Assembly: GCF_014171595.1 (NCBI RefSeq)
Contig: NZ_CP050451.1
Coordinates: forward strand, 1,364,001-1,428,000
DNA length: 64,000 nucleotides
Reading direction: 5' to 3'
From: Massilia sp. Se16.2.3
GTDB taxonomy: Bacteria; Pseudomonadota; Gammaproteobacteria; Burkholderiales; Burkholderiaceae_D
The notes under the pieces were generated by a model that was given only the letters and a program-made list of their open reading frames with translations, searched no databases and was not told the origin of the DNA. The number at the start of each line of letters is the position of its first letter. Positions within the stretch are counted from its first letter, which is position 1. Positions 46,921 through 56,446 of this stretch are shown here, one piece after another. The position numbers were made by a program, and so were the translations under genes.

Positions 46921-47535
46921 ATGGCGGCCTACGTGAACAAGCGTACCGCGCACCGCTGGCGCCTGCTGGCGCTGATGCTCACGGCCGTGTTCTTCGCCTT
47001 CGGCAGCTTCTGGCTGCTGCAGGCGATCCAGGCCGGCGACGGCGCCAACCCCGTCAATTCGCTGACCGAGCCCGATTACATCGTCGAGAACTTCAGCTTC
47101 GTGCGCATGACCGAGTCCGGCGCGCCGCGCTATGTGATGTCCGGCGCCAAGCTGGTGCACCATCCCGATAACGACGTCTCCGAAGTCACGCGGCCGATCG
47201 TTGACAGCATGGCGCCGGGACGTCCGCGCATGAGCATGCGCGCGCAACGCGCCCAGGTCTTCCATGGCGAGAACCGCGTGGAACTGATGGACGACGTGAA
47301 CATCGTGCGTCCGGCCACGCCCACGAGCCAGGCGATGCACGCGCGCACCGAGGCGCTGACCGTGCTGGTCGACGACGAAATCGTCAAGACCAGCCGCCCG
47401 GTGCAGATGACGCTGGGCGCGGCGAAGGTGAGAGCCGTCGGCATGGTGGCCGAGAATCCCACCCAGAAGCTGCACCTGGGCGGCCGTGGCCAGATCGTCT
47501 ATCCGCCGCGGGGACAAGCCGCACCCAACCAATAA
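46921..47535 (+). CDS. lptC: LPS export system protein LptC
   Basis: Bitopic inner-membrane protein passing LPS from LptBFG to LptA. 204 aa from the ATG at 46921, four bases after the kdsC stop. One membrane helix (about 14-33, LLALMLTAVFFAFGSFWLLQ) and a periplasmic beta-jellyroll (EPDYIVENFSFVRMTESGAP, ALTVLVDDEIVKTSRPV). Confidence 0.92.
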   Translation: MAAYVNKRTAHRWRLLALMLTAVFFAFGSFWLLQAIQAGDGANPVNSLTEPDYIVENFSFVRMTESGAPRYVMSGAKLVHHPDNDVSEVTRPIVDSMAPGRPRMSMRAQRAQVFHGENRVELMDDVNIVRPATPTSQAMHARTEALTVLVDDEIVKTSRPVQMTLGAAKVRAVGMVAENPTQKLHLGGRGQIVYPPRGQAAPNQ

Positions 47536-47550
47536 CAGGAACGAGCAAAC

Positions 47551-48162
47551 ATGAAAAACATCCTCGCCGCCACCGCCGCTGCCCCGGCGCTGCTGTCGCT
47601 GCCGGCCCACGCCGAGCGCGCCGATTCGCTCAAGCAGGCCGTCATCGATTTCAATAACGCCGACATGGACGAAGTCACGCAGACGCGCATCCTGACCGGC
47701 AACGTGGTCGTCACGCGCGGCACGCTGCTGCTCAAGTCCGAGCGCGCCCTGGTCAAGGAAACGCCGGAAGGCTACCTGCACGTGACGCTGATCGCGGCGC
47801 CGGGCAAGGTCGCCACTTTCCGCCAGAAGCGCGACGGCGGCCCCGACCTGTGGATGGAAGGCCAGGCCGAGCGCATCGAATACGACGAGCGCAGCGAGAT
47901 CGTCAAGCTGTTCTCGAAGGCGAACGTGCGCCAGCTGGAAAACGGCCGCCTGACCAACGAGATCGACGGTCCCTTCATCTCCTACGACAACCGCAAGGAA
48001 GTCGCCTCCGTGCGCAACGACGCCAGCGGCGAAAGCAAGGCAGGCGGTGGACGCGGCACCCTGATCATCGCGCCGCGGCGCGTGGCACCGGCGGCGGCAG
48101 CGGCGCCGGCCGCCCCGGCGCCCGCACCGACGCCGTCGGCGGCAGCGGCGGGAAAACAATAA
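47551..48162 (+). CDS. lptA: LPS transport periplasmic protein LptA
   Basis: Periplasmic bridge protein for LPS. 203 aa. Signal peptide ends PAHA; OstA-like beta-jellyroll (about 25-165, [24 protein letters not shown]). A long low-complexity Ala/Pro tail (about 170-200) follows. Stop overlaps lptB (TAATG). Confidence 0.92.
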   Translation: MKNILAATAAAPALLSLPAHAERADSLKQAVIDFNNADMDEVTQTRILTGNVVVTRGTLLLKSERALVKETPEGYLHVTLIAAPGKVATFRQKRDGGPDLWMEGQAERIEYDERSEIVKLFSKANVRQLENGRLTNEIDGPFISYDNRKEVASVRNDASGESKAGGGRGTLIIAPRRVAPAAAAAPAAPAPAPTPSAAAAGKQ

Positions 48163-48923
48163 TGATGGCAGCAAGCGAGAAGGGCAGCACCCTGGTGGTC
48201 CAGGGGCTGCAGAAAAGTTACGGCAAGCGGCTGGTCGTGCGCGATGTGTCGCTGCAGGTGAAATGCGGCGAAGTCGTCGGCCTGCTGGGACCGAACGGCG
48301 CCGGCAAGACCACCTCGTTCTACATGATCGTCGGCCTGGTGCCGTCGGACGCCGGCTCGATCGAGATCAACGGCACCGACATCTCGAGCCTGCCGATCCA
48401 CCGCCGCGCGGTGCTCGGCCTGTCCTACCTGCCGCAGGAAGCTTCGGTGTTTCGCAAGCTGACGGTCGAGGACAACATCCGCGCCGTGCTCGAGCTGCAG
48501 CGCACCGACGAGGGCAAGCCGCTGTCGAAAAGCGCCATCGACGAGCGCCTCGATTCGCTGCTGGCCGAACTGCAGATCGAGAAGCTGCGCGAAAATCCTG
48601 CATTGTCGCTGTCGGGCGGCGAGCGCCGCCGCGTCGAGATCGCGCGCGCGCTGGCCACCAATCCGCGCTTCGTGCTGCTCGACGAACCTTTCGCCGGCGT
48701 CGACCCGATCGCCGTGATCGAGATCCAGCGCATCGTGCGCTTCCTGAAGGAGCGCGGCATCGGCGTCCTGATCACCGACCACAACGTGCGCGAAACGCTG
48801 GGCATCTGCGACCGCGCCTACATCATCAACCAGGGCGCCGTCCTGGCCTCGGGCCGCCCTGACGACATCATCGCCGACGAATCGGTTCGCCGCGTCTACC
48901 TGGGCGAACACTTCCGCATGTAA
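48162..48923 (+). CDS. lptB: LPS export ABC transporter ATPase LptB
   Basis: Cytoplasmic ATPase powering LPS extraction with LptFG. 253 aa. Walker [14 protein letters not shown]-loop YLPQEASVF, signature [15 protein letters not shown], Walker [13 protein letters not shown], switch His in ITDHNVRET. The start overlaps the lptA stop; a second ATG follows immediately. Confidence 0.97.
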   Translation: MMAASEKGSTLVVQGLQKSYGKRLVVRDVSLQVKCGEVVGLLGPNGAGKTTSFYMIVGLVPSDAGSIEINGTDISSLPIHRRAVLGLSYLPQEASVFRKLTVEDNIRAVLELQRTDEGKPLSKSAIDERLDSLLAELQIEKLRENPALSLSGGERRRVEIARALATNPRFVLLDEPFAGVDPIAVIEIQRIVRFLKERGIGVLITDHNVRETLGICDRAYIINQGAVLASGRPDDIIADESVRRVYLGEHFRM

Positions 48924-48952
48924 GCCCGGCAGCAACGACACAGCAAGAAGCG

Positions 48953-50430
48953 ATGAAACAATCCCTGCAACTCCGGACTTCGCAGCACCTGGCGCTCACG
49001 CCGCAGCTTCAGCAGTCGATCCGCCTGCTGCAGCTGTCCACGCTCGAATTGCAGCAGGAGATCGAGCAGATCCTGCACGACAATCCCCTGCTCGAGCGGC
49101 TCGACGATCCGCTCGACCGTTCGGTGCGGCTGCTGGCCGACGGCGCCATCCAGAATGGTCCGGCCCGGGGCGAGGCACCCGCGCCGGCACCGGGCGGCGA
49201 GGAAGCTGCGCCTGCGGGCGAGGGCGGCGACGCGCCTGACGGCGGCGGCGATGTCGAGCGCGGCGAGTCCGATGGCGACTGGGAGAATCCAGCCGCGCAT
49301 CGAACAGCGGCAGCGACGACGAGGATGGCCGGCCGCAGCTGGAAGCGGGCGGGGTCACGCTGCGCGAGCACCTGTCCGAGCAGGTGCGCGTCACCGGCGT
49401 GACGGCGCGCGACCGCGCGCTGGCCGAACTCGTGATCGACGCCATCGACGACAACGGCTACCCGGAAGAGCAGCTCGATGAGATCCACGCGCGCCTGCCC
49501 GAGGAGCTGGAAGTCGAGATGGATGAGCTGCGCTGCGCGCTGGCGCTGGTGCAGAGCCTGGATCCGACCGGCGTCGGCGCGCGCAGTGCCGGTGAATGCC
49601 TGGCGCTGCAGATCCGCGCCATGCCGGGCGTGCCGCTGGTGACGCGGCGCATGGCCCTGAAAATCGTCGAGGGCTACCTGACCTGGTTCGCCCAGCGCGA
49701 ATTCACCAAGCTGAAAAAGGCGCTCGACTGCGACGACGAAGACCTGCGCGAAGCGCAAGCCGTGATCCGCCGCTGCAATCCGCACCCGGGCGCCGCCTTC
49801 GCGGCCAGCACCTCGGACTATGTGGTTCCGGACGTTATCGTCCGCAAGAACGGCGCCGGCTGGACCGTCACGCTGAACCACGAAGTCATGCCGCGCCTGC
49901 GCGTGAACAACCTCTATGCGGCCCTGCTCAAGCAGGGAAAAGGCGAGGCGCAGATGAGCGCGCAGCTGCAGGAAGCCAAGTGGCTCATCAAGAATATGCG
50001 CCAGCGTTTCGACACGATCCTGCGTGTTTCGCAGGCCATTGTGGAGCGCCAGCGCAACTTTTTCAGCCATGGCGCGGTTGCCATGCGTCCCCTTGTGCTT
50101 CGCGAGATAGCTGATACACTAGGCCTACACGAGAGCACGATTTCTCGTGTCACAACTCAGAAATTCATGCTGACCCCGCACGGCATGTTTGAGTTGAAAT
50201 ATTTCTTCGGAAGCCATGTCGCCACCGAAGCGGGGGGCGAAGCATCGTCAACAGCGATACGGGCGCTCATTGCGCAACTGACAGGAGCAGAGGACCCCAG
50301 GAACCCATTATCCGACAGCAAGATCGCGGAAATGCTCGGTGAACAAGGCATGGTCATCGCGCGCCGCACGGTTGCCAAATACCGTGAGGCACTCAAGATT
50401 CCCCCAGTCAGTCTCCGCAAATCCTTGTAA
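48953..50430 (+). CDS. rpoN: RNA polymerase sigma-54 factor RpoN (one frameshift)
   Basis: Alternative sigma factor recognising -24/-12 promoters. ATG at 48953 ([27 protein letters not shown], residues 1-27, is the region I Gln/Leu-rich activator-contact part). An acidic Gly/Pro-rich region II follows, and here the frame is lost near 49295 (a missing base in GCCGCGCAT). The second frame then gives the core-binding domain, the HTH ([15 protein letters not shown]) and the RpoN box [12 protein letters not shown] near the C-terminus. Corrected length about 492 aa, normal for the family. It follows lptB, the standard order. Confidence 0.93.
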
Positions 50431-50491
50431 CAGCGGCACCCTTATGCACAATGCGTAACGCGGCGGCCGCTATCTTCTCAAAGGAGTGTGT

Positions 50492-50845
50492 ATGAATCTC
50501 ACTATCAGTGGCCACCACCTCGAAGTCACCCCCGCCATCCGAGAGTACGTACAGAACAAGCTCGAACGCATCACCCGCCACTTCGACCAAGTGATCGACT
50601 CCCACGTCATCCTCGCGATCGACAATCTCACCGAAAAAGAAAAAAGGCAGAAAGCCGAGATCAACCTGCATATGTCAGGCAAGATGGTGCACGTGGAAAG
50701 CGTGGCGCACGACCTGTACGCCGCGATCGACCTGTTGATGGACAGGGTGGACCGCCAGGTCGTCAAATACAAATCGATGCTGCAGAACCATAATCACGAG
50801 TCGCTCAAGCGCCGTCCGGATAGCGGAGAGGCTGCTGCCCTCTGA
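50492..50845 (+). CDS. hpf: Ribosome hibernation promoting factor (short HPF type)
   Basis: 117 aa from the ATG at 50492, with a strong AAAGGAG at 50480-50486. sigma-54 modulation/ribosome-binding S30AE fold: MNLTISGHHLEVTPAIREYV, VDRQVVKYKSML. Promotes 100S dimers in stationary phase. Lies 61 bp after rpoN. Confidence 0.95.
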   Translation: MNLTISGHHLEVTPAIREYVQNKLERITRHFDQVIDSHVILAIDNLTEKEKRQKAEINLHMSGKMVHVESVAHDLYAAIDLLMDRVDRQVVKYKSMLQNHNHESLKRRPDSGEAAAL

Positions 50846-50871
50846 TCGCAAGCCAAGTATCATCTGAACGA

Positions 50872-50894
50872 GGGCGCCGGGAGGGCGCCCTTTT
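50872..50894 (+). terminator. Rho-independent terminator after hpf
   Basis: GGGCGCC (50872-50878), loop GGGAG, GGCGCCC (50884-50890), then TTTT. Ends the kdsD-to-hpf transcription unit. Confidence 0.88.
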
Positions 50895-50977
50895 CATTTT
50901 GAGCCCGCCGCTTCATGGCGCACCGGGAGCGCTCCCTGTTCTGTAAAATGCATGTCTTTTCCATCACATCATCCACC

Positions 50978-52063
50978 ATGACCGACCACGTCCTGACCCG
51001 CGTTGCCAATGGCACCGGGGTGATCACCCTCGACCGCCCGAAGGCCCTCAATTCGCTGTCGCTGGCGATGGTGCGCCGCCTGACCGAGATCCTGCTGGCC
51101 TGGCGCGACGACGCCGATGTCGCTGCCGTTGTCCTCACCAGCAGCAGCGAGAAAGCCCTGTGCGCCGGCGGCGACATCCGCTTCTTCCACGAAGCCGGCC
51201 ACGCCACGCCGATGGGCGACAGCGCGCTGCTGGAAGACTTCTTTACCGAGGAATACGCGCTGAACCACCTGATCCACTTCTACCCGAAACCGTATATCGC
51301 GATCATGGACGGCGTGGTGATGGGCGGCGGCATGGGCATCGCCCAGGGCGGCCCGGAGACCGGCCTGCGCATCGTGACCGAGCGCACGAAGATGGCGATG
51401 CCGGAAGTGAACATCGGCCTGTTCCCGGATGTGGGCGGCAGCCATTTCCTGTCGCACGCCCCTGGCCAGCTGGGCAATTACCTGGGCCTGACGGGTCTCA
51501 CGATCGGCGCAGCCGACGCCCTGTATGTCGGCCTGGCCGACCTGTTCGTGCCGAGCGCGCAGCTGGGTGAACTGAACGCGCTGATCGCGTCGACGCCCGG
51601 TGCGCAGCTGGCCGAATCGATCCGCGCCTTTGCTGCCGGTTTCGCCCCCCAGGCCGGAGAAAGCGCCCTGGCCACCGCGCGCGCTGCGATCGACCGCCAC
51701 TTCGGCGCCGGTTCGGTCGACGCCATCATGGCTTCGCTCGCGGGCGACGACAGCCCCTTCGCCCAGAAGGCCTTGAACGCGATGCGCCAGCGCTCGCCGC
51801 TGATGATGTGCGTGACGCTCGAGATGCTGAAGCAGGGCGCCTCGATGGACGTAGCCGAGTGCCTGCGCATGGAACGCTCGCTGGTGCGCCGCAATTTCGA
51901 GCATGGCGAAGTGCTCGAAGGCGTGCGCGCGCTGGTGATCGACAAGGACAATGCGCCGAAATGGAATCCGCCGACGCTGGAGGAAGTCACGCCCGAGATG
52001 GTGGCGCGCTTCTTCGAGCCTGTGTGGCCGGATCACGCGCATCCGCTGCGGCATCTGGCTTGA
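50978..52063 (+). CDS. 3-hydroxyisobutyryl-CoA hydrolase / enoyl-CoA hydratase family
   Basis: 361 aa from the ATG at 50978. Crotonase fold with the CoA-binding and oxyanion regions CAGGDIRFFHE and MDGVVMGGGMGIAQGG. The segment PEVNIGLFPDVGGSHFLS is characteristic of the HIBYL-CoA hydrolase branch, and the length exceeds simple enoyl-CoA hydratases (about 260 aa). Probable role in valine catabolism. Stands alone between hpf and the repeat at 52.1 kb. Confidence 0.88.
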   Translation: MTDHVLTRVANGTGVITLDRPKALNSLSLAMVRRLTEILLAWRDDADVAAVVLTSSSEKALCAGGDIRFFHEAGHATPMGDSALLEDFFTEEYALNHLIHFYPKPYIAIMDGVVMGGGMGIAQGGPETGLRIVTERTKMAMPEVNIGLFPDVGGSHFLSHAPGQLGNYLGLTGLTIGAADALYVGLADLFVPSAQLGELNALIASTPGAQLAESIRAFAAGFAPQAGESALATARAAIDRHFGAGSVDAIMASLAGDDSPFAQKALNAMRQRSPLMMCVTLEMLKQGASMDVAECLRMERSLVRRNFEHGEVLEGVRALVIDKDNAPKWNPPTLEEVTPEMVARFFEPVWPDHAHPLRHLA

Positions 52064-52068
52064 CCCTG

Positions 52069-52334
52069 CAGGGTGGGCGCGGCCGGCGAGGCACTCCGTG
52101 CCCACGCGGTCGTACGGATGCGCAGTCGTAGGGTAGGCGGCTACACCTGGTAGAAAATTATCAGGCTGCGTATGCGCCGCCTACGCGTTCAACCGGCGCT
52201 GGAAACGTCGCGCCGCTCGCGTTGGCGTTCAACCGGCTTCGTGAGAGGCCGCGTTCCCACACGCTGGGTTTGAACGCGTGGACGGCGTTGAGGGCGCGTC
52301 GATGCACCTGTCCGGGTGGAGCCGTCCACCCTAC
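52069..52334. repeat. GTAGGGTRG inverted-repeat element, copy D (composite)
   Basis: A first partial piece with GGGTGGGCGCGG and GCACTCCGTGCCCACGCGG (52070-52109) is followed by a full element from GTAGGGTAGGCGG (52128) to GCCGTCCACCCTAC (52334). The latter holds inner GCGTTCAACCGG and TTGAACGCGTGGACGGC arms. Its two ends are of different subtypes (GGCGG versus GGACGGC), suggesting recombination between copies. It fills the gap between the CoA hydrolase and rapZ. No gene is seen here. Confidence 0.8.
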
Positions 52335-52374
52335 GCGAACCCGGCCGCGAACGCGGGCCGGATGGATCAGGCCT

Positions 52375-53238
52375 CTACGACTGCTCGCGGTGCCGCAGCA
52401 CGACACGCTCGGTGTCGCCGAAATAGGCCGCCAGGCGTTCGGCCATGTAGACCGAGCGGTGCTGGCCGCCGGTGCAGCCGACGGCCACCGTCAGGTAGCT
52501 GCGGTTATCGGTCTTGAACGAAGGCAGCCACTTTTTCACGAACTTGAGGATGTCTTCCAGCATGTCGGTGGCGCTCGGCTGGGCGTCGAGGAAGGCGATC
52601 ACGGGCGCGTCCTTGCCGGTCAGCGGGCGCAGCGACAGGTCGTAATACGGGTTCGGAATGGCACGCACGTCGAAGACGAAGTCGGCGTCGAGCGGCACGC
52701 CCTTCTTGAAGGCGAAGGATTCGAAGAACAGGGTCAGCGGCGCATGCTGCACATCGACCAGCTCCTTGATCCAGGCGCGCAGCTTGTTGGCCGATGCCTC
52801 GGACGTATCGATCACGTGGCCCAGGTTTTCGATGGCGGCCAGGCGCTCGCGCTCTTCGGCGATGCACTCGATCAGGGTGCGGCGCGATGCCGGATTTTCG
52901 CCGGGGCGCAGCGCGTGCGACAGGGGATGGCTGCGCCGGGTTTCCGAAAAACGCGCGACCAGCGAATGGGTGCTCGCGGTCAGGAAGATCACTTTTACTT
53001 GGTGGCCTTCTTCTTTCAGGGCACGCACGGTGAGCGGCAGTTCGGTCAGCGATTCCGAGCTGCGCGCGTCGACGGCGACGGCCAGCTCGCGCGTGCCTTC
53101 GCCGCGCACGGCCTTTACCAGCTGCGGCAACAGTGCCGGCGGCAGGTTGTCGACGCAGTAGTAACCCGCGTCTTCCATGACTTTCAGGGCAACCGATTTG
53201 CCCGATCCGGAAATCCCGGTGATGAGTACGATGTGCAT
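52375..53238 (-). CDS. rapZ: RNase adapter protein RapZ (nucleotide-binding)
   Basis: P-loop protein of the RapZ/YvcJ family. 287 aa from the ATG at 53238; [15 protein letters not shown] puts Walker A (GISGSGKS) at residues 8-15. Family blocks [45 protein letters not shown] (as two parts, residues around 165-186) and [17 protein letters not shown] are present. In enterobacteria it guides RNase E/GlmZ. In betaproteobacteria it travels with the PTS-Ntr genes, as here with hprK and ptsN. Confidence 0.95.
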   Translation of the reverse strand: MHIVLITGISGSGKSVALKVMEDAGYYCVDNLPPALLPQLVKAVRGEGTRELAVAVDARSSESLTELPLTVRALKEEGHQVKVIFLTASTHSLVARFSETRRSHPLSHALRPGENPASRRTLIECIAEERERLAAIENLGHVIDTSEASANKLRAWIKELVDVQHAPLTLFFESFAFKKGVPLDADFVFDVRAIPNPYYDLSLRPLTGKDAPVIAFLDAQPSATDMLEDILKFVKKWLPSFKTDNRSYLTVAVGCTGGQHRSVYMAERLAAYFGDTERVVLRHREQS

Positions 53239-53348
53239 GGCTCGATGATACCGCAACGGCAAGGGCTTGTGACGGACGGGTGCCCGCGAAATTTCGCGGA
53301 ATCGGCGTCAATACAGGCTGATCGTGTGCGTTGAGCGAAATATGGAGC

Positions 53349-53445
53349 GTAGGGTGGGCACTCCGTGCCCACGCGGAACGATGCGCCAACGCGACGCCGA
53401 TGTCCGCGTGGGCACGGGGCGCCTCGGCGGCCCCGCCCACCCTAC
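53349..53445. repeat. GTAGGGTRG inverted-repeat element, copy E
   Basis: Ends GTAGGGTGGGCACTCC and GCCCCGCCCACCCTAC; inner arms GTGCCCACGCGG and CCGCGTGGGCAC. Located between hprK and rapZ, which are cotranscribed leftward in other species. Here the element would be part of the transcript as a long hairpin. Confidence 0.85.
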
Positions 53446-53450
53446 GAAAT

Positions 53451-54386
53451 TCAATCGCCGCTCATCGCCTGTCTCTGGCGTTCCATGAACTCCTGCAGCG
53501 TATCGATGCCGCGCAGTTGCAGGATGGTGTTGCGCACGGCCGCTTCGAGCAGCACCGCGATGTTGCGGCCGGCGGCGACGGGGATGACGACCTTGCGGAT
53601 CGGCAGGCCCAGCACTTCCTCGGTCGGGAAGTGGAAGGGCAGGCGCTCGACTTCCTCGTCGAGCACGCCGCGTTTGACCAGGTGGACGATCAGTTTCAGG
53701 CGCATCTTGCGGCGCACGGCGGTCTCGCCAAAAATCGCCTTGATGTCGAGCAGGCCCAGGCCGCGCACTTCGAGCAGGTTCTGCAGCAGCGGCGGACAGC
53801 GCCCTTCGATCATGTTCGGCGCGATGCGCGAGAATTCCACCGCATCGTCGGCCACCAGGCCGTGCGAGCGCGAGATCAGCTCCAGGCCGAGCTCGCTCTT
53901 GCCCAGGCCCGAGTCACCGGTAATGAGCACGCCGACACCGAGCACGTCCATGAAGACGCCATGCATGATCACGCGCTGCGCCAGCTTTTTCGACAGATAC
54001 ACGCGCAGGAAGTCGATTACCTGGGCGGCCGGCAGCGGCGTGGAAAACAGGGGGATGTTCTGCTCGTCGCAGATGGCGAGGATGTCGGGCGGCGTTTCCA
54101 GGCCTTGCGCGATGATCAGCGCCGGCGGGCCGCCGCCGATGAGTTCGCCAATCACGTGGCTGCGCGAACTCGATTTCAGGCGGGTGTAGTAATTCAGTTC
54201 CTGGTGTCCAAACACCTGAATCCGGCCCGGGTGGATCAGATTCAGGTGGCCGACCTGGTCGGCGGCCGAGGCGACGTCGCCCGAGATCAGCCGCTCGCCA
54301 CCGGGAAAACCGGCAAACCAGCCCAGTTGCAGGCTGTCCCGGTTATCGTCGTACAGCCGTTGGATAGTGAGGGGAGTCTGCAGCAT
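53451..54386 (-). CDS. hprK: HPr kinase/phosphorylase HprK
   Basis: 311 aa. P-loop [13 protein letters not shown] (about 152-164), VADDAVEF, and the HPrK signature [16 protein letters not shown] are present. Phosphorylates HPr-like proteins on Ser. In betaproteobacteria it belongs to the regulatory PTS-Ntr branch. Upstream gene is ptsN; 45 bp gap. Confidence 0.95.
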   Translation of the reverse strand: MLQTPLTIQRLYDDNRDSLQLGWFAGFPGGERLISGDVASAADQVGHLNLIHPGRIQVFGHQELNYYTRLKSSSRSHVIGELIGGGPPALIIAQGLETPPDILAICDEQNIPLFSTPLPAAQVIDFLRVYLSKKLAQRVIMHGVFMDVLGVGVLITGDSGLGKSELGLELISRSHGLVADDAVEFSRIAPNMIEGRCPPLLQNLLEVRGLGLLDIKAIFGETAVRRKMRLKLIVHLVKRGVLDEEVERLPFHFPTEEVLGLPIRKVVIPVAAGRNIAVLLEAAVRNTILQLRGIDTLQEFMERQRQAMSGD

Positions 54387-54431
54387 GGTCTTGGTCGGTA
54401 GGGAAGGCCTGGAAGAGTCGGCCCCCCAAGT

Positions 54432-54914
54432 TTAACCCATGGCCTGCAAGCTTGGTTGCCAGTTGATAATACGCTCGTGCACGCTGCGCGGATCGGCATC
54501 GGTAGCCAGCGCCGTGCGGATCGCCTCGTCCGAGAACAGCTCGGCGATTTCCGACAGGATTTCCAGGTGCTGCTGGGTCACGTGGTCAGGAATCAAGAGG
54601 AAGAACAGCAGGCTGACCGGCTGGCCATCGGGCGATTCGAAGGGAATCGGCGAGGCCAGGCGGACAAAGGCGGCGATCGGATTCTTCAGGCTCTTGCTGC
54701 CCTTGACGCGGCCGTGGGGCACCGCGACGCCATGCCCGAGTCCGGTGGAACCGAGGCGTTCGCGTGCGAACAGGTTGTCCGTCACGGTCGAACGGGCAAT
54801 GCCGCAATTGTTTTCAAAGATGAGTCCGGCCTGCTCGAAAGCACGTTTCTTGCTCGACACTTCGATATCGAGCTGGACGTTTTCAAGCGAAAGGATTTTG
54901 CTGAGATTGGTCAT
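54432..54914 (-). CDS. ptsN: PTS IIA-like nitrogen regulatory protein PtsN (EIIA-Ntr)
   Basis: 160 aa from the ATG at 54914 (MTNLSKILSLENVQLDIEVS); the longer in-frame start has no support. Phosphorylated His lies in GHGVAVPHGRVKG. PTS_EIIA_2 fold throughout. Coordinates carbon, nitrogen and potassium signals with sigma-54 regulation. Confidence 0.95.
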   Translation of the reverse strand: MTNLSKILSLENVQLDIEVSSKKRAFEQAGLIFENNCGIARSTVTDNLFARERLGSTGLGHGVAVPHGRVKGSKSLKNPIAAFVRLASPIPFESPDGQPVSLLFFLLIPDHVTQQHLEILSEIAELFSDEAIRTALATDADPRSVHERIINWQPSLQAMG

Positions 54915-55270
54915 AACACGCTTCAAATGTTGCGGCGCACAACAGGCCACTTGCCGTGCAGAATTATAGGCCTGTTTCCCGGCCGTGGCTTGCGATTTCG
55001 CGTCGGTATGCTACCCCCGTCCGGCCCGCGTTTCGAGCCTCTGGTCAGCCGTGCGCAAAGGCTTGTTTGCGCTTCCACAAGAGGTGGCGCAATTTCTGAT
55101 ACGAAAAGTAATGCGCGCTGGGTGAATCGCGGGAGCGGGGCCGGTTTTGCCGTCTTTTCCCTGTATTTGCACAAAATTTGTGCAAAATTCAAACACTCTG
55201 TAACTGTTGTTTTCTCGTCAGTTTCTGTGGCGCAAAAGGTACGGCGAACCCGGCTGTAATGGCGCAGTGC
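54915..55270. promoter_or_regulatory. Gap between queF and ptsN, with a 21-bp palindrome at 55166-55186
   Basis: A 356-bp stretch without a convincing gene. TTTGCACAAA (55166-55175) and its exact reverse complement TTTGTGCAAA (55177-55186) are separated by one A, in a locally AT-rich stretch. The shape is that of a dimeric regulator operator. The leftward ptsN must be transcribed from this gap; no clear -35/-10 pair was found. An 89-codon minus-strand ORF here has no family features and was not accepted. Confidence 0.5.
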
Positions 55271-56101
55271 CTACTGGCGCGCGCCGCGCAGGTTATGGGG
55301 ACGGCCTGTACTGAAATTGGCGCGCCATGGATTGATGTCGAGGCCGCCACGGCGGGTATAACGGGCATACACCGACAGCTTGCTCGGCTTGCACTGGCGC
55401 AGGATGTCCATGAAGATGCGTTCCACGCACTGTTCGTGGAATTCGTTGTGTTCACGGAAGCCGATCAGGTAGCGCAGCAGGCCTTCCTGGTCGATCTGCG
55501 GGCCGGCGTACTGGATCTGCACGCTGCCCCAGTCGGGCTGGCCCGTCACCAGGCAGTTCGACTTGAGCAGGTTCGACACCAGGGTTTCTTCAACCGGGGC
55601 TTCCTCGAAATTGGCAGTCAGCAAGTGCGGCGCGGGGGCATAGTTGTCGACGTCGATGTCGAGACGGTCGAGCGACAGGCCTTCCAGCTCGCCCATCTTG
55701 AGCTTGCCGAAACCTTCCGGTTCCGTCAGCGTGATGTGGACCGGCGCGCCAAAGGCGTTCGACAGGTCCTCGCGCAGCAGCGCCTGCAGGGCCTCGATGC
55801 CCGCGACCCGGGTCTGGTTGAAGGAATTCAGGTAGAGCTTGAAGGACTTCGACTCGACGATGTTCGGCGAATCCGCCGGGGCGCTGACGGTGGCGATCGC
55901 GATCTGCGGTTTGCCGCGCATGTTCAGCCACGACAATTCGTAGGCATTCCAGATGTCCAGGCCAAAGAAGGGCATCGTGCCGGCGATGGCCAGCTCGTCG
56001 CGCTTTTGCTGGCGCGAAATCGGGAATAGCAGCTCCGGCGCGTACTCGGTCTGGTAGGCGGAGGATTTGCCAAGGGGCGATTGATCGGGGGTATTGTTCA
56101 T
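55271..56101 (-). CDS. queF: NADPH-dependent 7-cyano-7-deazaguanine reductase QueF (long, type II)
   Basis: Reduces preQ0 to preQ1 in queuosine synthesis. 276 aa from the ATG at 56101 ([14 protein letters not shown]). Two tandem T-fold halves: QueF motif [14 protein letters not shown] in the first half, catalytic Cys in [17 protein letters not shown] and substrate-binding [15 protein letters not shown] in the second. Confidence 0.96.
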   Translation of the reverse strand: MNNTPDQSPLGKSSAYQTEYAPELLFPISRQQKRDELAIAGTMPFFGLDIWNAYELSWLNMRGKPQIAIATVSAPADSPNIVESKSFKLYLNSFNQTRVAGIEALQALLREDLSNAFGAPVHITLTEPEGFGKLKMGELEGLSLDRLDIDVDNYAPAPHLLTANFEEAPVEETLVSNLLKSNCLVTGQPDWGSVQIQYAGPQIDQEGLLRYLIGFREHNEFHEQCVERIFMDILRQCKPSKLSVYARYTRRGGLDINPWRANFSTGRPHNLRGARQ

Positions 56102-56258
56102 GGTCTCTCTCGATACGCCGGCACCGCGCGAAAGCTTGCTCGCGCGTAATGAATGCCGGGCCGGCGGCGGCAAAGCGGCGTATCGTACACCTTAATCGCG
56201 GGTGCTGCGCGTCGGGGTTGCTTGCGGTGCGGAGAGACACGTGACGCGTGCACAAGGC

Positions 56259-56424
56259 GTAGGGTAGGCGGCTCGACTGCGACGGCTGAACATGGTGAAC
56301 GCATGCGCCGCCTACGCGTTCAGCGCACGCATGAACGGGTGCGAGTTTTCCGAGGGCGCTTGAACGCGTAGGCGGCGCCAAGGTAAGCGATGATCTGATG
56401 GTCGGGTAGAGCCGCCTACCCTAC
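56259..56424. repeat. GTAGGGTRG inverted-repeat element, copy F
   Basis: Ends GTAGGGTAGGCGGCTC and GAGCCGCCTACCCTAC, a perfect 16-bp match. Inner arms are CGCCGCCTACGCGTTCA and TGAACGCGTAGGCGGCG. It occupies most of the 345-bp gap between ilvA and queF; the remaining flanks show nothing recognisable. Confidence 0.88.
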
Positions 56425-56446
56425 AGGCTTCATCGCGCTTGCATTG

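Noticed and set aside
54923..55192. 89-codon leftward ORF in the ptsN-queF gap
   Set aside because: No ribosome binding site, no domain, unusual composition, and it contains the palindrome. Treated as non-coding.
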